Shown one piece after another: positions 10,201 through 17,934 of a stretch of DNA of 64,000 nt. A program made the translations under genes and the position numbers. Numbering within the stretch: position 1 is the stretch's first letter; each line of letters opens with the position of its first letter. The notes under the pieces were generated by a model. That model worked only from the letters and a program-made list of their open reading frames with translations, made no database searches and was not told where the DNA came from. The stretch is from Olsenella sp. oral taxon 807 (GTDB lineage Bacteria; Actinomycetota; Coriobacteriia; Coriobacteriales; Atopobiaceae). The stretch spans positions 2,852,001-2,916,000 of the forward strand of contig NZ_CP012069.2 of the NCBI RefSeq assembly GCF_001189515.2, read 5' to 3'.

Positions 10201-13072
10201 GGTCGCCCGAGGCGCGGGACGGGTCGTCCGCGACGTACACCGCGAGCGCCCCTCCCTCCACCTCGCACAGCTGCACGTCGGTCTGCGGGTAGACCTTGGA
10301 CGCGAGCAGCCTCGCGCCCGCGTGCCCGTCGCCGCCGGACGGGATGCCGCCCAGCCACGGGGCGCCCGCGTCCACGCGATCGCGCGAGACGGGCGGGTAC
10401 GCCCTGTTGGAGTCGACGTCCGTGAGCGCCTGGGTCACGGCGGCGTCGAACGACTCCGAGAGCAGCGTGAGCCTGGGCTTCCCCGAGCTGTCCATGTCCC
10501 GCTTGTACAGGTAGGTCTTCCCGTCCAGGACCGTCACGCGGAATATGTCCCTGCCGAGGGCCTCACCCTTGACGCCGGCCTTCCCCTCCGCAAAGAGCTC
10601 GTCGAGTCCCTGCCGCGCGAACGGGAGCATGGTCATGGTGCCCTCGAGACCCAGGCTGCCCCACACGCCCACGCTCGCCACGTTCGCGAGGCCGGCACCC
10701 GCGTACAGCTCGCCCTTCAGCTTCGGCTTGAGCTGCCAGTTCAGCCCGTCGTCGATGATCCGGGCCCCGCCCCCGTCCAGGAGCCTGAGCCTGAGCTTGA
10801 CCCCTCCGCCTATCTCACCGGACGTCGAGAACCCCACGACCGCGAAGTGATACTGCGTCTGCGCGCCCTTGTGCTCGAAGCCCGCCGACAGCGTGACCAC
10901 GCCCTCGGCGGTCCGCGCGTTCACGTCCATCTCGGCAAAGCCGACGAACTTGAACTTGGGCGTGAGCGTGTCACCCTTAGAGCCGCCCTTTTTCGATCGT
11001 GTCTGTTTCATGGCCTTGCTAAGAGCCTGTTCGGTGAGCTTGTCGCTACTAAGGATGCGAATAATGTTATCGCTATCCTTGTCATTTATGTCAACGTTGA
11101 CTCCAATCTGATACTTGCCGTCCCCCGTGAGCTTGAACGTCAACGGGCCCTTCGCGACGGGAAGCTTCATGCCCCTCAGGAAGGGGAACTTGTCCCCGAA
11201 ATCGAACTCCAGCTCGCCAGGGACGAGGGAGATGGAACTGGCCTTCTTCGCCAATGAGTTCTTGACCGAGATGAGGACCTGCTCCTCGTGTAGCGTCTTG
11301 CCGGCGGCGTCCACCATGCGGACGTAGAGCTTGCTGTTCCTGCCTGCCGGGTCCATGAACTTGGAGTAGGATAGCGTCCCGAAGTCGCCGCCGGCGTCTG
11401 CCGTCGCGATCTCGTATGTCTCACCCCCAAGCACGCCGGAGAGGTCGTCGCCGGGCGCCGGCCCCCACGAGGAGCCACCGCCGCCGCCCACGCCGCCTCC
11501 GGCCTTACTGGTCCCGACCTTCTGGTAGAGGCGGTAGCCCGCCACGTCCGCGTTGTACCTGAGGGGGGTCGCCCTGAGCGTGAACGTGGTGTAGCCCGCC
11601 TGCACGTCTATGGTCTTCTCGCACGTGAGGACGTCGAAGGTGTTGCCGTTGAGCCCCATAACGACGCTCCCGAGCCTGTAGCGGGAGCCCCCCTCCTTGG
11701 GAGTCCGGCCGCCGCCCGTCTCGTAGCTCGTGTACGTGTCCGCGATGCCCTGGCGGTCGGACGAGATCTCCTCAACCGTGAACCACCTGCGGTCGCGCGC
11801 GGAGAACCACCGCTCATGCCTCGTCTCAGGTGAATGATACCGCGTCTCGAAGGCGAGGCTTCGTCCCGTGGTGATGCCCCCGCACTTCCCTCCCACCGTT
11901 ATGGACGAGAGCGAGGAGCAGCCATCGAACGTATCGTACCTAGCTGCACCGTGAAGTTCTAGGGTATCCAGATTGGAGAGATCAAGAGAAGAGAGCGAGG
12001 AGCAGCCGTAGAACATTTGAGACATGCTGATAACTCTAGAGGTGTTAAAGCCTGTAATGTCGAGTTCTTTGAGTGAGGAGCAGCTGCCAAACATCTCATC
12101 CATAACGGTGACGCTCGAGGTGTCGAGGCCCGAGAGGTCCACGGAGACGAGGGAGGAGCAGCCGGCGAACATGCCGCTCATGTCCGTGACCCTGGAGGTG
12201 TCGAGCCGGGAGAGGTCGAGCGACTTGAGCGATTCGCAGCCGGCGAACATGCATCTCATATCCGTGACCTGCGAGGTGTCGAGCCGGGAGAGGTCGAGCG
12301 ACTTGAGCGACTCGCAGCCGGCGAACATGTACCCCATGCCCGTAACCCGCGAGGTGTCCCAGCCCGAGAGGTCGAGGGAGGCGAGCGAGGTGCAGTTATC
12401 GAACATGTGATGCATGCTCACGACACTTGAGATATTAAGTCGAGAGAGGTCGAGGGAGGTGAGCGAGGTACAGCCAAGGAACATATTCTCCATCTCCGTA
12501 ACTCTGGAGGTGTCCCAGCCGGAGATATCGAGGGATTTGAGCGAGTGGCAATCTCTAAACATCTGGTACATATGCATAACATGCGAGGTGTCCCAGCCGG
12601 ATATATCGAGGGAGGTGAGCGAACGGCACATACCGAACATGCTCGACATGTTTGTGACCCTAGAGGTGTCGAGGCTAGAGAGGTCCGCAGAGACCATGTT
12701 AGGCAGGTCATAAAAGAGGAGGCTAGCGTCTTCGGGCGCCTTTACCCCTTTTTTTATGCATATCGACCTAACGACATCATGGTTGATAAGTTGTCCTGCT
12801 GGATAAGAAAGATCACTATGCACCTGGGCCATCTCCCCCGACACGCCGTCCGTGGGGTAGATGGTGAACTTGCCGGAGTCCTCGAGCGTGTAGGAGCAGC
12901 CCTTGCCGATGGTACCCTTCTTCACCTCGGCCCGCGCCGGGGTCGCGCTCAGCGCGAGGGCGAGGGTCAGAAGGACGGCGGCCAGAGCCGCAGGCAGGGA
13001 CGGGAGACGCAGTGGCTCAGAGAACCCCCCCCGCACGAACATTCCCTTGGCCGCCAGCCGCGTCGCACCCAT
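7262..13072 (-). CDS. Giant secreted BspA-like LRR surface protein with C-terminal SLH domains
   Basis: 1936 residues. A signal peptide (charged start, then a hydrophobic LPAALAAVLLTLALAL stretch and ATPARA cleavage site) is followed by about ten 24-25-residue DUF285/BspA-type repeats (SLDLSGWDTSRVT...MF pattern, roughly residues 110-400). A long middle region has beta-rich segments, including CARDB-like modules. Then come a Pro/Lys/Asp linker built of PDPDKPK heptads (about 1500-1560), two repeats of an Ig-like module (DVSKASVDAIPDQ...) and three SLH domains in the last 190 residues. SLH domains bind pyruvylated wall polymer; BspA repeats in other anaerobes bind host fibronectin or fibrinogen. 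The start at 13072 is chosen over upstream ones because GGAGG lies 5 bases upstream and the signal peptide follows at once. Likely an adhesin. Confidence 0.9.
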   Translation of the reverse strand: MGATRLAAKGMFVRGGFSEPLRLPSLPAALAAVLLTLALALSATPARAEVKKGTIGKGCSYTLEDSGKFTIYPTDGVSGEMAQVHSDLSYPAGQLINHDVVRSICIKKGVKAPEDASLLFYDLPNMVSADLSSLDTSRVTNMSSMFGMCRSLTSLDISGWDTSHVMHMYQMFRDCHSLKSLDISGWDTSRVTEMENMFLGCTSLTSLDLSRLNISSVVSMHHMFDNCTSLASLDLSGWDTSRVTGMGYMFAGCESLKSLDLSRLDTSQVTDMRCMFAGCESLKSLDLSRLDTSRVTDMSGMFAGCSSLVSVDLSGLDTSSVTVMDEMFGSCSSLKELDITGFNTSRVISMSQMFYGCSSLSSLDLSNLDTLELHGAARYDTFDGCSSLSSITVGGKCGGITTGRSLAFETRYHSPETRHERWFSARDRRWFTVEEISSDRQGIADTYTSYETGGGRTPKEGGSRYRLGSVVMGLNGNTFDVLTCEKTIDVQAGYTTFTLRATPLRYNADVAGYRLYQKVGTSKAGGGVGGGGGSSWGPAPGDDLSGVLGGETYEIATADAGGDFGTLSYSKFMDPAGRNSKLYVRMVDAAGKTLHEEQVLISVKNSLAKKASSISLVPGELEFDFGDKFPFLRGMKLPVAKGPLTFKLTGDGKYQIGVNVDINDKDSDNIIRILSSDKLTEQALSKAMKQTRSKKGGSKGDTLTPKFKFVGFAEMDVNARTAEGVVTLSAGFEHKGAQTQYHFAVVGFSTSGEIGGGVKLRLRLLDGGGARIIDDGLNWQLKPKLKGELYAGAGLANVASVGVWGSLGLEGTMTMLPFARQGLDELFAEGKAGVKGEALGRDIFRVTVLDGKTYLYKRDMDSSGKPRLTLLSESFDAAVTQALTDVDSNRAYPPVSRDRVDAGAPWLGGIPSGGDGHAGARLLASKVYPQTDVQLCEVEGGALAVYVADDPSRASGDRSRLVWTRYDEASDSWSEPRPVWDDGTADFTPSLAPDGRGGAHVAWSNARGAIADGATLADVARRLDVAYAAFDARTGAFGPGEFVTDSDASLEASPEVTDAGGGPAIAWRTNRADDVLGMGGGHEVLLAARSGGAWSRQVVARCDGCVTGLAAGALDGRPTVAWATDEDGATATTGDSRVYASAGGGEPVCVADANAANPQFATAGGAGALAWWHDGDLCFATSLGGEAATAEGVLPTSLYRLTGDLAGDALASFAVAGDGTCDVWGVRRTSDGWGDRVRLTGLGESVSFWDAAMVGGDPLLALSTVRYGDATGPTPPETGEARLWSTRGSRARFATLDDVTFDESEARPGEALPLTVGVTNGGGATLDSCTVEVRDEGGKVVATEEVGLGLAPGASGEAKVSVTLPDRLDRALTYRVSVAPAEPGSEGREVTVGAAHLSVRAVASMDGGAETVTATVTNRGLVASAAGRAIFYNPELGGELGTLDLPAIAPGGSAVLSCAAPSGKTFLDDGSVGVGVRLEVGDGSADYGDSRGLAGTWGDGIDRSLLDKPDPDKPKPDEPKPDKPKPDPDKPKPDPDKPKPDPDKPKPDPDKPKPEERDVSKASVDAIPDQAWTGSAVEPRPTVRLGGRTLSEGTDYVLSFRDNTDPGTATVTIEGRGSYTGARDVTFRIVRRDEPKPDPGKPQPSPDGPKPEERDVSRASVDAIPDQTFTGSPLEPRPAVRLGGRTLSEGTDYALSFGGNEGIGTATVTVTGKGAYTGAKSVTFRIGFSDVPAGHWALAEGAGGESYLAAVVRMGLMTGYGDPATGRLTGRFGPEDGVTRAQVVTVLYRRANPGSTDTTTGAHAENATSLSDNESGQYYTAAVNWAVRTGVVTGYTAGPDAGRFVPDREISREELATMVHRFAALEGASDSVPDSAYGGAPDAGDVSGWASGHVAWCYAHQVLTGHADTGLLEPQGTATRAQMAKMAVQTIKAMGR
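8408..8545 (-). repeat. 21-bp tandem repeats encoding the PDPDKPK linker
   Basis: A 21-base unit (TCCGGCTTCGGTTTGTCGGG-like on the + strand) is repeated at least three times perfectly and then in degenerate form. It encodes the heptad Pro-Asp-Pro-Asp-Lys-Pro-Lys. Such runs easily change copy number by slippage, altering the length of the wall-spanning stalk. Confidence 0.85.
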
Positions 13073-13105
13073 AGCTTCCTCCGTCCATATAGGGGGTTCG
13101 CCCCA

Positions 13106-13137
13106 GGGCCCGTGGGCGCGCTCACGCCCCCGGGCCC
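13106..13137 (-). promoter_or_regulatory. Strong hairpin in the 5' UTR of the surface-protein mRNA
   Basis: GGGCCCG (13106-13112) pairs with CGGGCCC (13131-13137), and GGGCG (13114-13118) with CGCCC (13125-13129), separated by one mismatch and closing a 6-base loop. It lies between the predicted transcription start (about 13150) and the ribosome site (about 13080), so it would be near the 5' end of the transcript and could stabilise the mRNA or act as an attenuator. Confidence 0.6.
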
Positions 13138-13156
13138 CACCTTCAGCACCTTCCTG

Positions 13157-13185
13157 ATTATACGTTACGAAATCTAGAAAGTCAC
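13157..13185 (-). promoter_or_regulatory. Sigma-70-type promoter of the surface-protein gene
   Basis: On the - strand, GTGACT (13180-13185; 4 of 6 to TTGACA) is followed by a 17-base spacer and a perfect TATAAT (13157-13162). This predicts a start near 13150 and a leader of about 75 bases. Confidence 0.75.
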
Positions 13186-13391
13186 TGGTTTTTCCTGTCT
13201 GCGGCAATGGGACGCCCAATCGCCGACGGATGGTGAAACGGTGAGGCCGCGCCCGCCCCGGGCAAGCCCCCCCGCGTCCCCGCGATGGCCCTCGCGCCAC
13301 CGTGCCGCGCATCTGCCCGCCATCCGGCCGCGGCGAGGCGCCCGGGAGGGAAGCCGGTGCTGAGCGCGCCGGGCCGCGCATGCCCCCTTCC

Positions 13392-13955
13392 TCACGCGCC
13401 GCAGGACGCGCCGGGCGGGCGCGACGCGCGCCTCCTGCGAAAGAAGTCGCGCAGCTGTCGTGCCGCCTCGTCCGCGAGCACGCCCGACCTCAACATGAAG
13501 GAGTGGTTGAGCCTCTCGTCACGGCTCAGGTCATAGAGCGATCCAAGCGCCCCTCCCTTGGGGTCCGCCGCCCCATAGACGCAGCGGTCGATGCGGGCGT
13601 TCACCATGAGCCCCGCGCACATGAGGCAGGGCTCCAGCGTCACGTAGACTGTGCAGCCCGCAAGGCGCCAGTGCCCCAGCGCACGGGCCGCCGCAACCAT
13701 GGCCAGGTGCTCGGCGTGGGCCGAGGGATCCCTGTCGAGCTCGCGGCGATTGTGGGCCCGCGCCAACACACGAGGGGGTGGCGCCTGCTCCCACGCGCCC
13801 TTAGGGTCCTCGGGGCTTATGTAGGCGTCGCTTGCAGGGTCATGCGCCGCCTCGTACACCACGACCGCGCCTATGGGCACCTCGCCTTCCCTTGCCGCAG
13901 CGCACGCCTCGTCGAGGGCCATGCGCATGTAGAACTCGTCTTCCTGCGCTCGCAT
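13392..13955 (-). CDS. tadA: tRNA-specific adenosine deaminase TadA
   Basis: 187 residues of the cytidine/deoxycytidylate deaminase fold. It has the HAE motif (DPSAHAEHLAM), the PCLMC zinc-binding pair (TLEPCLMCAG) and the N-terminal GEVPIGAVVV strand. TadA converts A34 of tRNA-Arg(ACG) to inosine. Between the first strand and the ARAHNRRE segment there is an extra stretch of about 25 residues (EAAHDPASDAYISPEDPKGA...) not usual in TadA. The start at 13955 has GAGGAGGGG upstream; the longer open frame upstream overlaps the tRNA-Ser gene and is not used. The gene reads away from the tRNA-Ser just upstream. Confidence 0.93.
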   Translation of the reverse strand: MRAQEDEFYMRMALDEACAAAREGEVPIGAVVVYEAAHDPASDAYISPEDPKGAWEQAPPPRVLARAHNRRELDRDPSAHAEHLAMVAAARALGHWRLAGCTVYVTLEPCLMCAGLMVNARIDRCVYGAADPKGGALGSLYDLSRDERLNHSFMLRSGVLADEAARQLRDFFRRRRASRPPGASCGA

Positions 13956-14016
13956 CCTTAACACCCCTCCTCGCCACGCCCTCCGATATGTTGTAGGATA
14001 TAGCCTGTGCTCATGC

Positions 14017-14107
14017 GGAGGGGTGGCAGAGTGGTCGAATGCAGCGGTCTTGAAAACCGTCGAGCGGTAACCCCGTTCCGAGGGTTCGAATCCCTCCCCC
14101 TCCGCCA
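14017..14107 (+). tRNA. tRNA-Ser (anticodon UGA)
   Basis: The acceptor GGAGGGG pairs with CCCCTCC, then discriminator G and an encoded CCA. The anticodon loop CTTGAAA carries TGA at 14051-14053. A T arm with GGTTCGAATCC and a long variable arm (CGAGCGGTAACCCCGTTCCG region) are as expected for a class II serine tRNA. Confidence 0.95.
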
Positions 14108-14283
14108 TCATACGCCTGGCACCGCCATACCCAGCCGCATCCGTCTACGTCGCGCCACTCGACTGCATGCCCACGGGCTACTGCGCAACGTCGCTCGGAG
14201 CCAAGGCCCTCTACCTGCGCGGGCACGAGCACCTGCTGTGAGGCGGCCGTGCGCCAAGGGCGCGCCTTGTCGCTCCGGCCCCA

Positions 14284-14313
14284 TTGCCCGAAGAGAGCGC
14301 AACAGGGTATACT
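14284..14313 (+). promoter_or_regulatory. Probable promoter of the lemA gene
   Basis: TTGCCC (14284-14289), an 18-base spacer and TATACT (14308-14313). The predicted start is about 55 bases before the ATG. Confidence 0.6.
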
Positions 14314-14374
14314 GTCCGGCAGTACTAAGTCGACCATCCGGACCGTATCGGTGGCTTGGCAGAGGGAGGATATC

Positions 14375-14929
14375 ATGCTTGTTGTCATTCTGATCATTGT
14401 TGCGATCGTCGCGGCTTTGGCGGTGTGGTTCATCTCGATATACAACAACATCGTAACCAAGGACAACCGCTGCGACAACGCGTGGCAGACCATAGATGCC
14501 CAGCTCCAGCGGCGCAATGACCTCATCCCCAACCTCGTGAACACGGTCAAGGGCTACACGAGCCATGAGTCCAAGACGCTCGAGGCGGTAACGCGGGCGC
14601 GCGCTGCCGTGACAGAGGCGAGCACCCCCGAGGCCAAGATGGAGGCCTCCAATATGCTCACCAACACGCTCAAGACGCTGTTCGCCGTCGCCGAAAGCTA
14701 CCCTGACCTCAAGGCCAATGCCAGCTTCCAGGATCTCCAGAGAAATTTGACCGACACCGAGAACAAGATCGTCTACGCGCGGCAGAGCTTCAATGACTGC
14801 GTCCTCATGTACAACAACGCCATCGAGACCTTCCCCGGCAACGTCGTTGCCGGCAGCAAGTTCAAGGTTCGCCAAGGCTTTGAGGTTACGGACGCCTCTG
14901 CCCGACAGGCGCCGCAGGTCCAGTTCTAG
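14375..14929 (+). CDS. LemA family membrane protein
   Basis: 184 residues: an N-terminal transmembrane helix (VVILIIVAIVAALAVWFISI) and then the helical LemA domain, with the diagnostic NRCDNAWQTIDAQLQRRNDL and IPNLVNTVKGY segments and a YNNAIETFPGN motif near the end. LemA proteins have a short outside N-terminus and a large cytoplasmic helical domain; no biochemical function is firmly established. It is alone here, between tRNA-Ser and a converging PTS operon. The start at 14375 has AGGGAGGA just upstream and begins the membrane helix; the open frame continues further upstream without a ribosome site. Confidence 0.93.
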   Translation: MLVVILIIVAIVAALAVWFISIYNNIVTKDNRCDNAWQTIDAQLQRRNDLIPNLVNTVKGYTSHESKTLEAVTRARAAVTEASTPEAKMEASNMLTNTLKTLFAVAESYPDLKANASFQDLQRNLTDTENKIVYARQSFNDCVLMYNNAIETFPGNVVAGSKFKVRQGFEVTDASARQAPQVQF

Positions 14930-14970
14930 CGGTGAGCCGCACGTAGTGCTCACCGTATGTCTGGTCACTA

Positions 14971-14998
14971 CCCCGTCCCACGAAGCTGTGGGGCGGGG
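14971..14998 (+). terminator. Hairpin after lemA
   Basis: CCCCGTCCCAC (14971-14981) pairs with GTGGGGCGGGG (14988-14998): 11 pairs with one G-T wobble and a 6-base loop. It sits about 40 bases after the lemA stop and may serve both converging transcripts; there is no U run. A weaker stem GGCAAG/CTTGCC (15053-15070) abuts the PTS stop. Confidence 0.65.
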
Positions 14999-15069
14999 CT
15001 AAACGGCAGTACGGGCTGGCAATACGGGCCGCCACAAGGCGGAAACCCTGTGGGCAAGAACCCGCTTGC

Positions 15070-15351
15070 CTAGCTGAGGTGGGCCCTGAGCTTCTCCTCT
15101 AGCTCCACCTTATCAACGATGTTCTTAAGGACGAGCTTCTTCTCGTCGGGAACACCCGCCACGAAGTCGGCAAGATCCCCGCCGACGACAAAGAGGTCGG
15201 CAGATGTCGGGTTGATGTCCGAGACGGTGGTGTGATCAACCTCTATCTCGGGGTGTCCGAGCTTCTTGACGATCTCCTCGGTGTTCATGTGAACGATGAG
15301 GCTGGAGCCCAACCCCGATCCGCATGCGCACATGATCTTACGAATTGCCAT
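15070..15351 (-). CDS. PTS system ascorbate-type EIIB component
   Basis: 93 residues starting MAIRKIMCACGSGLGSS; Cys in CGSGLGSS is the phospho-accepting residue of the lactate/ascorbate-type IIB fold. It receives phosphate from the IIA protein and passes it to the sugar carried by the membrane IIC. It is the last gene of the IIA-IIC-IIB operon. The start at 15351 is set by AGAAGGAG 7 bases upstream. The ascorbate (Ula/Sga) class is clear from the IIC partner; the real sugar could be another acid or pentose. Confidence 0.9.
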   Translation of the reverse strand: MAIRKIMCACGSGLGSSLIVHMNTEEIVKKLGHPEIEVDHTTVSDINPTSADLFVVGGDLADFVAGVPDEKKLVLKNIVDKVELEEKLRAHLS

Positions 15352-15516
15352 GACGCACTCCTTCTCTTGGGCAGCGCCAGCCATATGTCCGGCGCCACAC
15401 AGTGACGATACCTTGATTCTAGCCACTTTAACATCGCTCAAGTCGAGCTTATCGGCCACCGTTCGCCTCTTGTGGAGAAGCGCAAATGGCAAAGACGCGA
15501 GTGGCAAACACGCACC

Positions 15517-16983
15517 CTACTCGACCGTCTCCTCCTGCTTCCTCCCCTTCTTGGGAGCCACGAGGTTATACGCGATGGGAAGGAGGTAGAGGGCCACGCA
15601 CACAAGAGCGAGCGGCAGGCCACCCGCAACGTGAACCACATTGCCAAAGGCTATGCCCATCCAAGAGAAGTCGGCATCCGAGAAGGTCGTCCCGACATAC
15701 CCCAACTGCGTGAAGACGGGCATGCAGATGGCAGGCAAAAAGGTGATGAGCAGTCCGTGGACGAAGGCACCGGCAACACAACCCTTCCATCCGCCCTCGG
15801 CGTTTCCAAAGACGCCAGCGGTGGCACCGCAGAAGAAGTGGGGAACGACGCCCGGCAGGATAAGGGCGACGGGGAAGGCGACGTTGCAGCCGATGAGGAT
15901 GAGCAGGCCTACGATACCGCCGACAAACGAGCTCAAAAAGCCGATGATCACGGCGTTGGGCGCGTACGTGAAGGCGACAGGACAGTCGAGCGCCGGCTTA
16001 GCGCCGGGAACGAGCTTGTCGGCGATGCCCTTGAAGGCGGGTACGATCTCACCGATGATCAGACGAACGCCAGAGAGGATGATGTAGACGCCACCGGCAA
16101 AGGAGAGGCCAGAGATGACACACCACACGACCCAGTTGGTGGTCGTCTCCTGCCCCACGTTGAGCAGGACCGCAAGGTGCTTAAACTGGGGATAGGAAAA
16201 GGCAAGCTCATCGGCGGTGATACCGGCGGGGACGGCGCTCAGAAGGCCGCGAGCAACGGCGACGCCGGTCACGACAAGAAAGAAGAGCACCATAGTGAGG
16301 CCGATGGAAACAGTGGTGTCGCGCAGGAAGATAAGGCGCTTTGGAAAGCTGATCTCCTCCGTGCTTTTCTTGTTCGTAGAGAACAGTCGACCCACCTGAC
16401 CGGCAAGCCAGTAGCCGATGCCACCAAAGTGCCCAAGCGCGATAGCGTCTCCCCCGGTCACTTTGCGATAGGTGAGCTGGCAATACGCGGGCGAAAGAAC
16501 CATGATCAGGCCAAGCAGGCAGCCCCCGGCAACGTACAGCTCGACGCCCACAAGTCTGCCGGCACCGCCGAGGATGACGGCGAGCATGCAGGCCATGTAG
16601 AGCGTATGGTGACCGGTCAGGAAGATGTAAGGCATACGCGAGAAGCGCGCGAGGACAATGTTGAGCGCCATGCCAAGGGCCATGATGATGGCCGAGGCGG
16701 TACCAAAGGTAGTGAGGGCATCGGCGACGACGGCCTCGTTGTTGGGGACAACCCCCTGCATGTTAAAGGCAAAGTTGAAGACCTCGCCAAAGGCGAGCAG
16801 CGAGTCAGACTGCAGAAAGGCGGATCCCGCAGAGAGGACCAGAAAGCCCACGATGGTCTTGAGGGTGCCCTTTATGACGTCCTCGACTGGCTTGCCCTGC
16901 AGACAGAGGCCCAGCAGGGCCAGGAGGCCAACCAGTATGGCCGGGGTCGACAGGATGTTGATGATAAAGCCAAGTGCAGCCAT
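15517..16983 (-). CDS. PTS system ascorbate-type EIIC permease (UlaA/SgaT family)
   Basis: 488 residues with about ten or eleven hydrophobic helices. Signatures of the family include the LVGLLALLGLCLQGK segment near the N-terminus, FLTGHHTLYMA and VVPHFFCGATAGVFGNAEGG near the end. It forms the sugar channel and the phosphorylation site at the membrane. The start at 16983 has a strong AAAGGAGGAG ribosome site. It is second in the operon, with a short gap after IIA (about 60 bases) and about 165 bases before IIB. A homologue in E. coli transports L-ascorbate; the downstream ascorbate catabolic enzymes (UlaDEF) are not in this window, so the substrate is open. Confidence 0.93.
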   Translation of the reverse strand: MAALGFIINILSTPAILVGLLALLGLCLQGKPVEDVIKGTLKTIVGFLVLSAGSAFLQSDSLLAFGEVFNFAFNMQGVVPNNEAVVADALTTFGTASAIIMALGMALNIVLARFSRMPYIFLTGHHTLYMACMLAVILGGAGRLVGVELYVAGGCLLGLIMVLSPAYCQLTYRKVTGGDAIALGHFGGIGYWLAGQVGRLFSTNKKSTEEISFPKRLIFLRDTTVSIGLTMVLFFLVVTGVAVARGLLSAVPAGITADELAFSYPQFKHLAVLLNVGQETTTNWVVWCVISGLSFAGGVYIILSGVRLIIGEIVPAFKGIADKLVPGAKPALDCPVAFTYAPNAVIIGFLSSFVGGIVGLLILIGCNVAFPVALILPGVVPHFFCGATAGVFGNAEGGWKGCVAGAFVHGLLITFLPAICMPVFTQLGYVGTTFSDADFSWMGIAFGNVVHVAGGLPLALVCVALYLLPIAYNLVAPKKGRKQEETVE

Positions 16984-17042
16984 GTGCTCCTCCTTTAAGC
17001 TGTTGTCACACGCGCCACCCGATTTCCACGGCTGATCTTTGC

Positions 17043-17492
17043 TTAGGTGTCACAGTCAACGAACAGCTGGTACACCTCGTCTGCGTCAGCCGCCGTCGCG
17101 GCCCTCTCGATGTTTGCGGGATCCGCAAACATCATGGCGAGGATACGCATCACGTCTATGTGAGAGTCGGGATCTTTCGCAGCGAGCGTGACGAGCACGC
17201 GCACGGGCTCTCCTGGCTTGTACTCGACGCCCGCGCGACAGATCGTGACGGCAAGCTGCTGCTTGATGACGCCCTGCTCGGGGCGGCCGTGCAGCAGTGC
17301 CAGGTCGGGCGCAAGGACAAAGTACGGGCCAAACGTATGGACATTCTCGATAATGCCGTCTATGTACTCACTCTTGACGTAGCCTCCATCCACCAGCGGC
17401 TGCACTGCGACATGGATCGAGTCCTCCCAGCCCTCACAGGAGTCGACGATCTGCACGTTCTCGCGCTTGAGCATGTCTTTCATCGCGCCCAT
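17043..17492 (-). CDS. PTS system EIIA component (mannitol/ascorbate class)
   Basis: 149 residues. The active-site histidine lies in ALLHGRPEQG, the UlaC/mannitol-type HxRPE motif, and the rest follows the PTS EIIA type 2 fold (AKDPDSHIDVMRILAMMF). It is phosphorylated by HPr and hands phosphate to the EIIB encoded two genes down. The start at 17492 has GGGGGAG upstream; the ATG three codons later is also possible. It is first in the operon, with a TATAAT box about 100 bases upstream. No operon regulator is seen next to it. Confidence 0.9.
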   Translation of the reverse strand: MGAMKDMLKRENVQIVDSCEGWEDSIHVAVQPLVDGGYVKSEYIDGIIENVHTFGPYFVLAPDLALLHGRPEQGVIKQQLAVTICRAGVEYKPGEPVRVLVTLAAKDPDSHIDVMRILAMMFADPANIERAATAADADEVYQLFVDCDT

Positions 17493-17934
17493 GGCCAAGC
17501 TCCCCCATCCTTCCCAAGGAAGCCAGGGCTGCGGGCCACCATGGGACTTGTCCGGCCTCACTAATTTTCTATTTACTTCGCAGAACAATCACATTATAGC
17601 GTAGATGAGCGCGAATCTTTGCACGATGAGCTCATCGGCAACCCCAGGCACACCCACATAGCACGACACAGCTGGCCTTGGAGCGAGCCTACCCCAACGA
17701 TGGAGCCCATCCGCGCGAGAAGGGACGAGAGGAACAGAAGTTTTGCGCCCACGGCAACTTTCGCTTCGCGTCAGTGAGTGACTTCTCGGCCGTCATCACC
17801 AATACGAGTGACAACCAGCACGAGTGATAATGACGTCCTCGGTCGTCTGGCGCGCAGCGGGGTGCCCACGCTGCGCGCGGCATGGGGGGGATGATCTTCA
17901 GCCAAACGACGTGACGCTACTGCCCGCGCAGACG
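17493..17934. other. Upstream region of the PTS operon
   Basis: It carries a -10-like TATAAT (- strand, 17593-17598). Beyond it, on the + strand, a 65-codon frame without a start codon (17630-17827) ends before the stop of the converging zinc-ribbon protein gene. Whether that frame is a gene remnant cannot be decided; nothing else is seen. Confidence 0.4.
17593..17598 (-). promoter_or_regulatory. -10 box of the PTS operon
   Basis: Perfect TATAAT on the - strand, about 95 bases ahead of the EIIA start. No good -35 hexamer is found at the right distance, which suggests activator dependence or a weak promoter. Confidence 0.5.

Larger units (their letters stand above)
13073..13391. other. Upstream region of the giant surface-protein gene
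   Basis: It holds the promoter (13157-13185) and a 5' UTR hairpin (13106-13137). The rest up to the tadA stop is GC-rich with no gene seen. Confidence 0.7.

Noticed and set aside
7178-11257. 1359-codon open frame on the + strand
   Set aside because: It is antisense to the giant surface protein, whose signal peptide, LRR and SLH domains are clear; high GC produces such shadows.
13956-14111. Upstream extension of tadA
   Set aside because: It overlaps the tRNA-Ser gene; the start at 13955 has its own ribosome site.
17630-17827. Open frame of 65 codons upstream of the PTS operon
   Set aside because: No start codon, no known motif; cannot be distinguished from chance in this GC content.
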